Assembly: GCA_016873225.1 (NCBI GenBank)
Contig: VGXS01000036.1
Coordinates: forward strand, 1-35,090
Direction of reading: 5' to 3'
Length of the DNA: 35,090 nt
Source of the DNA: Planctomycetota bacterium
Lineage (GTDB): Bacteria; Planctomycetota; Planctomycetia; Gemmatales; Gemmataceae
The position numbers and the translations under genes were made by a program. This document shows positions 8,153-17,600 of the stretch, piece by piece (the stretch's first letter is position 1; every line of letters begins with the position of its first letter). The notes below the pieces were generated by a model. The model made no database searches. It worked only from the letters and a program-made list of their open reading frames with translations, and had not been told where the DNA came from.

Positions 8153-9102
8153 GCGTTTCCGACATCGCGCCATTGCCGATCCGCATGGGCCATTTCGGCG
8201 GCAACGACCCGGGCCAGGGTCGGCCGGCCAAGCGCCGTGTAGGTCGCCTCAAGGATGGGCGCCGCGATCGCGCGCCGTTTCCGGGTGCCGGGCGCCCACA
8301 ATTCGCGGCCGATGAACAGGGCCACCCCGGGCCTGCCGGAGTCGAGCGCCCTGCGCGCCACCCGCTGAAGCCACTCCACGCCGGCCTTGCGCCAAACCGC
8401 TTCATGAAGGCGCGGCAGGGGTGCCGTGGTTCGGCAAGTCTCGGGCGGGGCGACGATTCCGGTGCCATCCTGCGTGGGAAGGGTCACCAGCGAGTCGCGG
8501 TCCGCCAAGGCTCCCGCACTGGCCCTGATGAAGGCGTCGCCCGTGTGCGGTGGCAGTTGGATCCCCACGGCCTTGGCCAGCCGATTCGCCATTTCGCGGC
8601 ATCGGGAAAGCATGGCGGCCACCTCCCGGGCCTCCGCTTCAGTGGCACCCGGGTCGGGGCCTTCCGATTCAAGGTCGGCCGCCGCCTGCTCCACCCACAG
8701 CCTCAGGCCACCGGCCAGGGTGTCCGACTCGAGGCTGGCGCCTGGGCCCGCCCCACGGTCGGTCAGGGCCGCGCAACTGGGGGCCCCGGCGTCGGGATCA
8801 TCGATGAAATAGCCCCAGTGCTGGCCCCCATCGGAGGAAAGCATCACGGGAAAGAATTCGGGGAGTTCCCAAGGCCTGCGGTGATGCAGGATGATGGGCG
8901 CGGGTGGGTCGGCCTTGTCGAACCGTCCGTCGAGCACCTCGAACGGGCCGGCAAGCACCAACCCGAGGGAATCTTCCAAGGCCCTGAGCGGATCAAGGGG
9001 CTTCAACGAACGGCAAAAGCCCCAGATTCGTTCCAATTCGGCAGGAAAATGAAAACCGTATAGCTCGAAAAGACGAGCCCGGCGACGCTCTTGGGGAGTC
9101 AT
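8149..9102 (-). CDS. HPF1-like (DUF2228) protein, bacterial relative of histone PARylation factor
   Basis: 317 aa; human HPF1 is 346 aa. The N-terminal third shows the HPF1 pattern: FP (19-20), W..FC (27-30), L.P..P..AL..SLGL.L.GP (33-53), LDG, then LPEF (80-83) and HWGYFIDDPD (95-104), matching HPF1 positions such as HMGYFRDSPDE as I remember them. The C-terminal half keeps GTGIVAPPE (213-221) and a VALFIGRELWAPG segment (260-272). In my by-eye alignment the human catalytic pair Asp283-Glu284 corresponds to Asp254-Ser255, so the glutamate that completes the PARP active site would be lost. I chose ATG 9102 over longer starts because the extra N-terminus overlaps the DUF1501 gene and is Arg/Thr/Ser-rich non-protein-like sequence. 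It follows DUF1501 by 28 bp. An SMI1/KNR4-like fold is the main alternative. No PARP gene is seen here. Confidence 0.72.
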   Translation of the reverse strand: MTPQERRRARLFELYGFHFPAELERIWGFCRSLKPLDPLRALEDSLGLVLAGPFEVLDGRFDKADPPAPIILHHRRPWELPEFFPVMLSSDGGQHWGYFIDDPDAGAPSCAALTDRGAGPGASLESDTLAGGLRLWVEQAAADLESEGPDPGATEAEAREVAAMLSRCREMANRLAKAVGIQLPPHTGDAFIRASAGALADRDSLVTLPTQDGTGIVAPPETCRTTAPLPRLHEAVWRKAGVEWLQRVARRALDSGRPGVALFIGRELWAPGTRKRRAIAAPILEATYTALGRPTLARVVAAEMAHADRQWRDVGNA

Positions 9103-9130
9103 TCGCCGGGCTCGCGGCTCATTGTGGGCA

Positions 9131-10594
9131 TCAGGAAAGGATCGCCGTGACCGCCTCGCCCTGAACCAGTTCACGCGGCTGGTTGAGGTGATTGTAAACG
9201 ATGGTGGCGGGGTTGATGCCGACGCTGTGGTAGATTGTGGCCAGCAGGTCGCGCGGATGGACGGGAGTTTCGATCGGCGCCGAGCCGGTCTTGTCCGACT
9301 TGCCGTGCACATGGCCCCGTCGGAGTCCCGCGCCCGCGACAACGGCGGTGTAGCAGTAGGGCCAGTGGTCGCGGCCGTCATCGGAGTTCTCATTGCCCGA
9401 TGTGCTCACGCCACGCTGGGGGCTGCGGCCGAACTCGCCCACCGCCACCACGAGGGTTTCGCCCAGCAGGCCCCTCTGGTCGAGGTCGGCGATGAGGCTC
9501 GAAAGGCCCGCATCGAGCATGGGGGCCGATTGGTCCTTCATGCGCTTGGAAAGCCCGCTGTGGACATCCCACGAATGGTTGTCGGAGTTGGCCACCTTGG
9601 GCCAGTTGACTTCCACGAAGCGCGTGCCGGCTTCCACAAGCCGCCTGGCCAGCAGGCAGCTTTGGCCGAAGGTGTTGCGGCCGTACTGGTCGCGGACGGA
9701 GGCCGGTTCCAGCGTCAGGTCGAAGGCCTTGCGGGCGTTTCCGCTGATGACCAGTCCGAGCGCCTTGCCGTAATAATCGTCAAGGTCGAAACGGGAGGTG
9801 GCCTTCTCCAAGTCGTCGAGGCCCTGGTTGATGACGGAGCGGAGCTTGGCCCGGCGCTCGAGGCGAACCCGGCCGACCTCACCTCGCAGCTGCAAGTCGT
9901 CGACCTGAATGCGGTCCATCTTGGCCATGTCCATGTCGTCGCCGGCGGGGTAGAGCAGGTACGGGTCGAAGGCGCGGCCGAGGAATCCGGCGTTGCCACC
10001 CTTGCCCACCACATTGCTCTCCTGCAGCGGCCGGGGCATCATCACGAACGGCAGCATCGGCACGACGGGCGGCTTGATCCGGGCGATCTGCGATCCGCAG
10101 GTTGGGAAGTCCTTGGGGGTCGGGGGCTCAAGCTGGCCCGAGGGGCTCACCTTGTCGGCCGTGTAGCCGGTGAGCATCTGATAGATGGCCGCGGTGTGGT
10201 TGAAAAGGCCCACCGGGGTGTAGCTCATCGAACGGATCATCGTGAAGCGGTCGTTCACCTGCGCCAACTTAGGCAGCAGTTCGGTGAAATTCACGCCGGG
10301 AAGCTTGGTGGGAATCGGCTTGAAGATCGAGCGCACATTGTCGGGGACGCCCTCCTTCGGGTCCCAGAGGTCCAGATGGCTGGGGCCGCCCTGCAAGTAA
10401 AGCAGGATCACGCTCTTGGCCTTGCCAAAGCCCGGACCGCCGTAGGATCCCTCGGCGGCCGTCGACTTCTTGAGGTTCATCAGGCCGGCCAGCGACAGGC
10501 CCATGATGGATGAACCGCCTACCCGCAGCACTTCGCGGCGATCGGTGGTTCCGTCGCAGTTGTCACGACCTGCGGCACCTGTCAGGGCGAACAT
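9131..10594 (-). CDS. DUF1501 protein with Tat-like leader (copy 1)
   Basis: 487 aa. DUF1501 proteins share the alkaline-phosphatase/sulfatase superfamily fold and are abundant in planctomycetes; their reaction is not established. Residues 18-40 form a twin-arginine-type leader ([10 protein letters not shown] then a hydrophobic stretch). Family markers include [17 protein letters not shown], an MLTGY segment, an RDQYGRN segment, [19 protein letters not shown] and GRDHWPY. GGGAG lies just upstream of the ATG. Probably exported folded through Tat. Unlike copy 2 at 24.2 kb it is not next to DUF1549/DUF1553 genes but is followed by the HPF1-like gene, likely in one transcript. Confidence 0.92.
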   Translation of the reverse strand: MFALTGAAGRDNCDGTTDRREVLRVGGSSIMGLSLAGLMNLKKSTAAEGSYGGPGFGKAKSVILLYLQGGPSHLDLWDPKEGVPDNVRSIFKPIPTKLPGVNFTELLPKLAQVNDRFTMIRSMSYTPVGLFNHTAAIYQMLTGYTADKVSPSGQLEPPTPKDFPTCGSQIARIKPPVVPMLPFVMMPRPLQESNVVGKGGNAGFLGRAFDPYLLYPAGDDMDMAKMDRIQVDDLQLRGEVGRVRLERRAKLRSVINQGLDDLEKATSRFDLDDYYGKALGLVISGNARKAFDLTLEPASVRDQYGRNTFGQSCLLARRLVEAGTRFVEVNWPKVANSDNHSWDVHSGLSKRMKDQSAPMLDAGLSSLIADLDQRGLLGETLVVAVGEFGRSPQRGVSTSGNENSDDGRDHWPYCYTAVVAGAGLRRGHVHGKSDKTGSAPIETPVHPRDLLATIYHSVGINPATIVYNHLNQPRELVQGEAVTAILS

Positions 10595-10660
10595 GGCATC
10601 TCTCCCGGTCTCGAGGCCAGTTGGTATATCCTTGGGAAACGAGTTTGGGCGGGCTTCATT

Positions 10661-10690
10661 AATTTACTTCGGCATCTTGGTGCCCGTCAA
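10661..10690 (-). promoter_or_regulatory. Putative promoter of the DUF1501 / HPF1-like transcript
   Basis: On the minus strand TTGACG (10685-10690), 18 nt, then TAAATT (10661-10666), 67 nt before the DUF1501 ATG. It lies in a 134-bp divergent gap shared with the sigma-factor operon, the only AT-rich patch there. Confidence 0.35.
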
Positions 10691-10728
10691 TCAACTTCCC
10701 CGATTGGGGAATCTGGAGGCCGCGATCG

Positions 10729-11418
10729 ATGGCGCGGAGTCAGTCTTCTGAAAAAATCGGGAAACCCGGCAAGGAATCCCCCGCGCCGTTGCAGGAGCAG
10801 TCAAGCGTGCCGGAGGCCGAGATGGCCTCAAGGCGAAAGTCGGTTGAAACCGCCTACACGGCCGAATACCCCAGGTTGCTCAGGATCATGGTTGCCCAAC
10901 TTGCCAAAAAAACCCGTCAGAACCTCGCCGTATGCGAGGAAAGGGCGGAGGAAGCGCTTCAGGAAACCTTCATCCGCCTGATGTCCCTGCTGCACCAGTA
11001 CGATGCCACGAGGCCCGCCGGTCCGTGGATCCGTTCGGTGGCCTATTTGGTTCTTCTTGAGCAAAATCCGTCCCGCAAGCCCAAGCGCGAAAAACTGGCC
11101 GGCGACATGCATCCCGACGGTGTTGTCGGTTTGGAACATGCCACGCGGGCCAGGGCGCCCGACCCTGCCGAGGAATTTCTCAGGCGGGCCGACAGGGAGG
11201 ATTTGCTCCGGCATGTTGACTGTCTCTCGACCATCAACGCGGAAGTCCTGCGGTTGATGATCATCGAGGGGCTTGACGCGTCCGAGGCCGCCGTCCGGCT
11301 GGATGTGACGGTGGAAACCATCCATGTCCGCAAGTCCCGCGGCCTGTCCGAACTCCGGCGTTTGGTCGCCGGCGCCAACGATCCCGCGCAACCAAAAAGC
11401 GGTGAGGGAAAGCCATGA
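10729..11418 (+). CDS. ECF-type RNA polymerase sigma factor
   Basis: 229 aa. A region-2 domain spans ~42-115 (YTAEYPRLLRIMVAQL, then ERAEEALQETFIRLMSLL, then GPWIRSVAYLVL) and region 4 spans ~160-217 (LSTINAEVLRLMII, then ASEAAVRLDVTVETIHVRKS with the typical helix-turn-helix). No sigma-3 domain is seen, fitting the extracytoplasmic-function class that directs RNA polymerase to a small regulon. ATG 10729 has GGAGG 9 nt upstream; ATG 10822 with GGAGG at 5 nt is an equally good start and would remove a low-complexity N-terminus. First gene of a tight operon; its stop overlaps the next start as ATGA. No membrane anti-sigma gene follows. Confidence 0.85.
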   Translation: MARSQSSEKIGKPGKESPAPLQEQSSVPEAEMASRRKSVETAYTAEYPRLLRIMVAQLAKKTRQNLAVCEERAEEALQETFIRLMSLLHQYDATRPAGPWIRSVAYLVLLEQNPSRKPKREKLAGDMHPDGVVGLEHATRARAPDPAEEFLRRADREDLLRHVDCLSTINAEVLRLMIIEGLDASEAAVRLDVTVETIHVRKSRGLSELRRLVAGANDPAQPKSGEGKP

Positions 11419-11894
11419 TCACACCACACGACTTGATGGCGATGCGCCTGGTGGAAGCCCATGAGGCCGGTGATTTCGAGGCGTTGGCGGGGATTTGGTC
11501 CGCCGCCGCCGCCGATCCCGACCTGGGCAGGCACCTGACGCTTGTCGAAAGCGGCTTGCTGGCCGAGCTGGACGCGTCGCCCGAACCGGGCGCGATGCGC
11601 CTGACCGCCGCGGATGTCGCCGAAAGGCTGGCCGTTGCGAGGAAATCCATGGCACAGGCCGAGCGCGACGCGCTGACCCGCCTCGCCGATTGCGAGGAGG
11701 AGTTGCCCGAATCGCTCTCGATGAGGGTTGTCCGGGGCTTGTGGGAAAGGCTTGGCCTGGGGGCCACGGAACAGTTGGCCAAGGATTTCCTCCAGCAAGC
11801 CAGCGCGTTGATGCTGCGGCTTGGAACCGGCGAGCAGCGGGTCGCGCTGATGGCGGCGCGCGCCATCCGCAAGGCCAAGGCGAGGAAATCCTAA
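11415..11894 (+). CDS. Unknown helical protein coupled to the sigma factor
   Basis: 159 aa, not recognised. It is Ala/Leu/Glu-rich and predicted by eye to be nearly all helical, with no transmembrane segment, no signal peptide and no HxxxCxxC zinc motif of ZAS anti-sigma factors. It opens LMAMRLVEAHEAGDFEALAG and ends in a basic tail (RAIRKAKARKS). The start overlaps the sigma stop (ATGA at 11415-11418) and its stop is 5 bp before the ImmA/IrrE-type gene, so it should be made in step with both. Position suggests a soluble sigma partner or anti-sigma factor that the peptidase might remove; this is inference from context only. Confidence 0.7.
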   Translation: MITPHDLMAMRLVEAHEAGDFEALAGIWSAAAADPDLGRHLTLVESGLLAELDASPEPGAMRLTAADVAERLAVARKSMAQAERDALTRLADCEEELPESLSMRVVRGLWERLGLGATEQLAKDFLQQASALMLRLGTGEQRVALMAARAIRKAKARKS

Positions 11895-11899
11895 GTGGC

Positions 11900-12550
11900 A
11901 TGGCTGCCGGGAGGCTTGAGACCGTGGTGAATGTGCCAGGAACCGCCCCGGATATCACCCGCATCCGATCGGCCGTCGCCGCATTCGTTGACGGGGCGGG
12001 ATTCGACTGGGCCGCGCTGAAAGGTTCGCGCGCCGCCGTGCCCCTCGCTGAAATCTGCGAGTCCCATTCGCTTTGCCTGGTTGAAATGAGCCGGCTGACC
12101 CATGCCTCGGTGGGCAGGCACATGGCCTGCCTGGGAGTCTTGAGCCTTCCGCCTGAACCATCGAGGTGCCAGATCGCCGGTTACATCTTTGGCGATGTGA
12201 ACAGGGCCTTCATCTTCATCAACCGTGACGACCCGTTTGCGAGGAGGCGGTTCAGCCTCGCCCACGAGATCGGCCATTACATGCTTCACCGCGGCGGTTT
12301 CCTGGCCCGCGCCACCGCGAGGCCGAAGCCGGTTCCCGTTGCGATGGAATACGCGGACCCGCGCGAGGCCGAGGCGGATGCCTTCGCGGCGGAGATCCTC
12401 ATGCCATGGGAGCTGGTCGCGCCGGATGCCATGCCACTTCACCGAGGTGAAATAGGTCCCGAACGCGCGGTCACCCGGCTGGCGGCGCGCCTGCAGGTGA
12501 GCCGCCAGGCGGCGTCACGGCGACTGAGGGAATGGCCGGGTGCCTCTTGA
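11900..12550 (+). CDS. ImmA/IrrE-type metallopeptidase
   Basis: 216 aa. The zinc peptidase core shows RRFSLAHEIGHYMLH with HEIGH at 122-126 and a downstream EAEADAFAAEILMP (156-169) holding the third ligand, the hallmark of the ImmA/IrrE (COG2856) family that cleaves phage or stress repressors. After the core, residues ~190-212 (TRLAARLQVSRQAASRRL) look like a small helix-turn-helix. The longer open frame upstream is a shadow of the previous gene. ATG 11900 is my choice; GTG 11924, with GGGAGG 9 nt upstream, is a serious alternative that drops eight residues. The usual XRE repressor partner is missing; it sits instead between a sigma factor operon's two unknown genes. Confidence 0.88.
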   Translation: MAAGRLETVVNVPGTAPDITRIRSAVAAFVDGAGFDWAALKGSRAAVPLAEICESHSLCLVEMSRLTHASVGRHMACLGVLSLPPEPSRCQIAGYIFGDVNRAFIFINRDDPFARRRFSLAHEIGHYMLHRGGFLARATARPKPVPVAMEYADPREAEADAFAAEILMPWELVAPDAMPLHRGEIGPERAVTRLAARLQVSRQAASRRLREWPGAS

Positions 12551-13461
12551 GGCCGCCGCCGGCGGAGGACGCCGTGCCCGAGGTGCTGCGCCGAAGGCAG
12601 CTTGAGGAAAAGGCCCTTTCCCGTCCGCTGGAAAATTCCGGCGGGCCGATCTCCCCATCAAGCCCTCCCCGGGGTGTCGCGCTGGTGGCCGGCGCGATGA
12701 ACGGCCATGTCGTAAAACTCAAGGTTCGCGTGGGCGGCACCATTCCGGCCTGGGTCGGCTGTTTGGCCGCCGGAAGAAGCGATGGCCCGGAAACGGAAAC
12801 CGAATCCATCGCGTCGGCATGCCTGGACGCATTGCCCCTGGCCGAGGCCGAAGCACTGGCCTCCACCCTGGCCGCCCGCGGCCTGTCGGTTTATCCGGCC
12901 CCGCTGCCCGCGGTAAGTTCCTACCACGACCCCGTGCGCCGCCGGCGCGCCCCCCATGCCGATCCGCAAAGGCACGCCGACCAGGCGCTGTTCAAGGCCC
13001 GGCATGCGTTGGAAGCCCTGCTTGAGCTTGCCGGAATACCGGCCATCAACCGCCCGATGATTCTTTTGGGGTCGCTCGGGGCCCTGGATGAACTCCTCGC
13101 CTCCAGGGAAGACCACGAAGTTGTCGCCAGGGCCGGTTGCGCGCCGGACGGGCACCCGATGGGATCCGGCCTTGGCGTGCCCGTGCCTTTGGCGGCCGGC
13201 CATCGGTCGGCTGTCGGCAGTGATGGATCGATGGCGCTTTGGCGGATCCGTCCGCTGGATGGGGGCGGCCTCCTGCGGCTTCGGGTTTCGTCGCGATGGT
13301 GGGGGTGCCACGGTTCCGCGGGAGCCGACCTGTTATCCTCGTGGATTCTCTGGCTGTCGTCGCAAGGCGGTGATGGCCCCGTCGCGAAACTGGAATCCAG
13401 GCTCGCGTCGCGATCCGAACCCGGAGCTGTCATGTCCTCCATCGCGGACCTCCTCGCATGA
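12532..13461 (+). CDS. Unknown 309-aa protein of the sigma/ImmA operon
   Basis: 309 aa, not recognised. No signal peptide or membrane helix. Composition is Ala/Leu/Gly/Pro/Arg-rich; the middle (~150-195) has a likely helical segment (QALFKARHALEALLELAG) and the C-terminal part is richer in Trp and strand-like residues (ALWRIRPLDGGGLLRLRV, then SSRWWG). It may be two small domains. The start is uncertain: ATG 12532 overlaps the peptidase by 19 bp, whereas GTG 12574 has GGAGG 5 nt upstream and avoids overlap. Its stop overlaps the NUDIX start (ATGA at 13458-13461), supporting that it is a real translated gene. Function unknown. Confidence 0.65.
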   Translation: MAGCLLRPPPAEDAVPEVLRRRQLEEKALSRPLENSGGPISPSSPPRGVALVAGAMNGHVVKLKVRVGGTIPAWVGCLAAGRSDGPETETESIASACLDALPLAEAEALASTLAARGLSVYPAPLPAVSSYHDPVRRRRAPHADPQRHADQALFKARHALEALLELAGIPAINRPMILLGSLGALDELLASREDHEVVARAGCAPDGHPMGSGLGVPVPLAAGHRSAVGSDGSMALWRIRPLDGGGLLRLRVSSRWWGCHGSAGADLLSSWILWLSSQGGDGPVAKLESRLASRSEPGAVMSSIADLLA

Positions 13462-13913
13462 GCCAAGCGGAAACGACTCCCATTCGAGCGGCGGGACTGC
13501 TGTTGATGGTTCCGGGTAATCCGCCGGAATTCCTCCTGATGGAGCATCCCCACCGCCTTGATTTTCCCAAGGGACACCTTGAGACGGGAGAGGGCGACCT
13601 TGAGGGCGCCCTGAGGGAAATGGAGGAGGAGACGGGAATCCATCGGGATCAGGTGCGGGTGGATCCCTCGTTCCGTCATGAGGTGCGGTACAGGGTGCCG
13701 TCACACCGGTTCGGCCCTGGCCCCCGCGACAAGATCCTTGTCATGTTCCTTGGCTGGCTCGACGCCAGGCCCGAGGTCGTCTCGACCGAGCACCACGGCC
13801 ACCGCTGGGTGCCCTGGAACCCGCCCCATCGCATCCAGGCCCAAACCATTGACGAGGTTTTGGCCGCGGTCGAAAGGCACATGGGCGGTCAACTGTCGCT
13901 TGAGGCACCCTGA
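13458..13913 (+). CDS. NUDIX hydrolase, Ap4A-hydrolase-like
   Basis: 151 aa. A perfect NUDIX box GX5EX7REUXEEXGU runs from Gly39 to Ile61 (REMEEETGI at its end), preceded by LDFPKGHLE, which is typical of bis(5'-nucleosyl)-tetraphosphatases that split diadenosine tetraphosphate asymmetrically. The N-terminus (IRAAGLLLM) and the HRWVPW segment near residue 115 also fit. Cytosolic. Last gene of the sigma/ImmA operon, started on the ATGA of the preceding stop. Ap4A is a stress-related nucleotide, so a stress role for the operon is plausible; another dinucleoside or nucleoside diphosphate substrate is possible. The 3' end overlaps the convergent epimerase gene by 25 bp. Confidence 0.88.
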   Translation: MSQAETTPIRAAGLLLMVPGNPPEFLLMEHPHRLDFPKGHLETGEGDLEGALREMEEETGIHRDQVRVDPSFRHEVRYRVPSHRFGPGPRDKILVMFLGWLDARPEVVSTEHHGHRWVPWNPPHRIQAQTIDEVLAAVERHMGGQLSLEAP

Positions 13914-14896
13914 CGGCCCAGTTCGCGCAAGCCTTGGCCTAGGGAAACAACGGGCGAATATCCCAGGTCGCGGCGCGCCGCTTCAAGCGAATACCAATGC
14001 GGGCTGGAAAGTTCGTCCACCACGAACCGTGTGCTCGGAGGCTCGCCGGGAATCTGGAAACATCCCCACACGCATTCCGCGATGGTGGCCGCCACGCGGG
14101 CCAACCGGATGGGTGCCGACCGCCTCACCGGTGGCAGTCCTTCCGCGGCCAGCAGGCGGTTGATCAATTCCCACAGGTTCAACGGCTCGCCGTTGGCGAT
14201 GAAGTAAGCCCTGCCAGCGCACCTGGCACCGGGGCCGACGGAGTCCAAGGCCAGCACATGCGCGTGGGCCGCGTTGGCCAGGCAGGTCGTGTCCACGAGA
14301 CCGCCCGTTCCCAGCCTGATCAACCGGCCGGCGCGCGCGCGGGAGTACAGCCGCGGCAGCAGGTGCGGGTCTCCCGGCCCCCAGACCAGGTGCGGCCTGA
14401 GAGCCGTCACCGCCAAGTCCGGTCCGTTCGCGGCCAGCGCTTCCCGCTCGGCGATCGCCTTGGTGCGCGAATAGAGGGAACCATGCCGCGACGGATAGGG
14501 CTCGCTTTCATCTGCGCCCTCGTGCCCGCCCGGATGGAACACGACGCTGGGGGAGGATGTCACCACCAGCCTCTTCACCCCTGCTTTCTGGCAGGCCTCG
14601 ATGACGGCGCGCGTTCCCAGCACGTTGGGCCGCCAGAAGTCGCCGAGGGAACCCCACACGCCGGCGCGCGCCGCGACATGCGCCACCGCGTCGCATCCTT
14701 CCATGGCCCGGGCCAGCGATTCGGCGTCATCCAGCTCGCCGACATGCTGGATCGCGCCGAGCGAGTCGAGGGCCGGATACGATCGCCTTGAATAGTGCCT
14801 GATCCGGTCTCCGCGCGCCGCCAGCATCCGCGCCAGGGCCAGCCCGACGAAACCTCCCGCGCCCGTGATGAGAATCTCGCGGGGCGCCCGGCTCAT
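13889..14896 (-). CDS. NAD-dependent epimerase / 3beta-hydroxysteroid dehydrogenase family protein
   Basis: 335 aa extended short-chain dehydrogenase. Rossmann loop GAGGFVG at 12-18, Asp-containing LDDAESLARAMEGCDAVAHV, a Thr-Ser-Ser segment at 113-115, and the catalytic pair Tyr142/Lys146 (YSRTK). The downstream LRPHLVWGPGD pattern is closer to the 3beta-HSD/sterol dehydrogenase branch than to UDP-sugar epimerases. ATG 14896 overlaps the stop of the upstream toroid gene as ATGA; a longer frame exists but is shadow. Last gene of the six-gene minus-strand operon; its end overlaps the convergent NUDIX gene by 25 bp. Substrate could be a sterol-like lipid or a nucleotide sugar; I cannot decide. 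Confidence 0.85.
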   Translation of the reverse strand: MSRAPREILITGAGGFVGLALARMLAARGDRIRHYSRRSYPALDSLGAIQHVGELDDAESLARAMEGCDAVAHVAARAGVWGSLGDFWRPNVLGTRAVIEACQKAGVKRLVVTSSPSVVFHPGGHEGADESEPYPSRHGSLYSRTKAIAEREALAANGPDLAVTALRPHLVWGPGDPHLLPRLYSRARAGRLIRLGTGGLVDTTCLANAAHAHVLALDSVGPGARCAGRAYFIANGEPLNLWELINRLLAAEGLPPVRRSAPIRLARVAATIAECVWGCFQIPGEPPSTRFVVDELSSPHWYSLEAARRDLGYSPVVSLGQGLRELGRQGASSDS

Positions 14897-15860
14897 CTGG
14901 CCAGGTCCGGGGCCATGGCGATGACGGCCCAGGCGGCCGCTGTGGAGGAGATCCACTGGTCCTTGCCGTGCGGGTAGCCCGTTTCAAAGTATTTCTGGAA
15001 CGGCTTCGACCTGGAGGCCACATGCCAGGAGCCATCGGGCTTCTGGTTCGCCAGCAGGAAGGCCATGGCCTTGGCGCGCGCCTTGTCGGCCGCTGGCCAT
15101 TCAAGGGCTGCCAGCGCCGTGGCCGTGGCATAGGCGTCGCTGACCATGGTTTCCGTCTGGCCCCATCCGCCATCCGGATGCTGCGTTGCCGCCAGGTCCT
15201 GCGCCGCCTTCATGATTTCCTCAGCCGATCCGCCGCAGGTCCGCAATCCCATGACTCGGGAGACGCGATCCTCCGTGTCCTTGGGTTTCACGGCGCGGAG
15301 CCATTCCAGGGCCTTTCCAATCGCCTGCCCCGTTTCCTTCTCCCTTTTGGCGCCAAACGACTTGAGGCCTGATGCGGCCAGCCAGGTAGTGGTCACGGCG
15401 CTGGCCTCCGATGGCGGACGATTCGAGGAGGGGTTCCAATGGCCGTCGGCCGCCTGCCGCTTGAGGAGGTATTCGACAATGGCGTCGGTGTTGGCGTCGG
15501 CGGGATGGCAAGCCGCGGCAAGGCACAGCAGGATATGTCCGGCGGTGTCCACCTGGCCTCCCGTTCCCTTGCCTGAAAGATATTGGCCCCGGTTTTTTTC
15601 CACGAAGGCGACCGTGTGACCGGCCTGCCTCGTGATCCATCCCTCATCCACCGGCAAGCCCGCTTTTTTCACGGCGGCAAAAGCGGCCAACGGCAGGGAT
15701 TGCTGGTGGCACGAGAAGCACTCGCGGTTTTCGGCGTGGCCGGCGGCGGCCTTGTTCACCAGGGCCAGGGCCTTCGCGACCCCCTCCTTGACCTTGTCTT
15801 TCCCGATATCCGGTTGGGCCAGGCAGGCCGCGGCCAGGGGAATCAGCGCCCAGCTTGTCA

Positions 15861-15864
<4 letters not shown>
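14893..15864 (-). CDS. Exported terpene-cyclase-like toroid protein with haem c motif
   Basis: 323 aa. A short leader (SWALIPLAAACLAQ) suggests export. A single CFSCH (Cys49, Cys52, His53) is a covalent haem c site, and the rest consists of alpha-hairpin repeats of the prenyltransferase/squalene-cyclase toroid kind with QW-like turns (AADGHWNP, HPDGGWGQ, KPDGSWHV). The DXDD catalytic motif of squalene-hopene cyclase is not seen, so it is probably not a cyclase but a haem-carrying binding toroid, a combination that occurs in planctomycetes. ATG 15864 overlaps the stop of the sulfatase gene upstream (ATGA). Partner and electron route unknown. Confidence 0.82.

Positions 15865-17596
<1,732 letters not shown>

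Positions 17597-17600
<4 letters not shown>

Noticed and set aside
9103..9393. Longer N-terminus for the HPF1-like protein
   Set aside because: The extension overlaps the DUF1501 gene by over 260 bp, reads as Arg/Thr/Ser-rich shadow sequence and removes the natural 28-bp gap.
9122..10513. Plus-strand 463-codon frame opposite DUF1501 copy 1
   Set aside because: Antisense shadow; no ribosome-binding site or recognisable domain, while the minus-strand frame has clear DUF1501 motifs.
11495..11899. 135-residue N-terminal extension of the ImmA/IrrE peptidase
   Set aside because: It is an Arg/Gly-rich frame-shifted reading of the preceding 159-aa gene.
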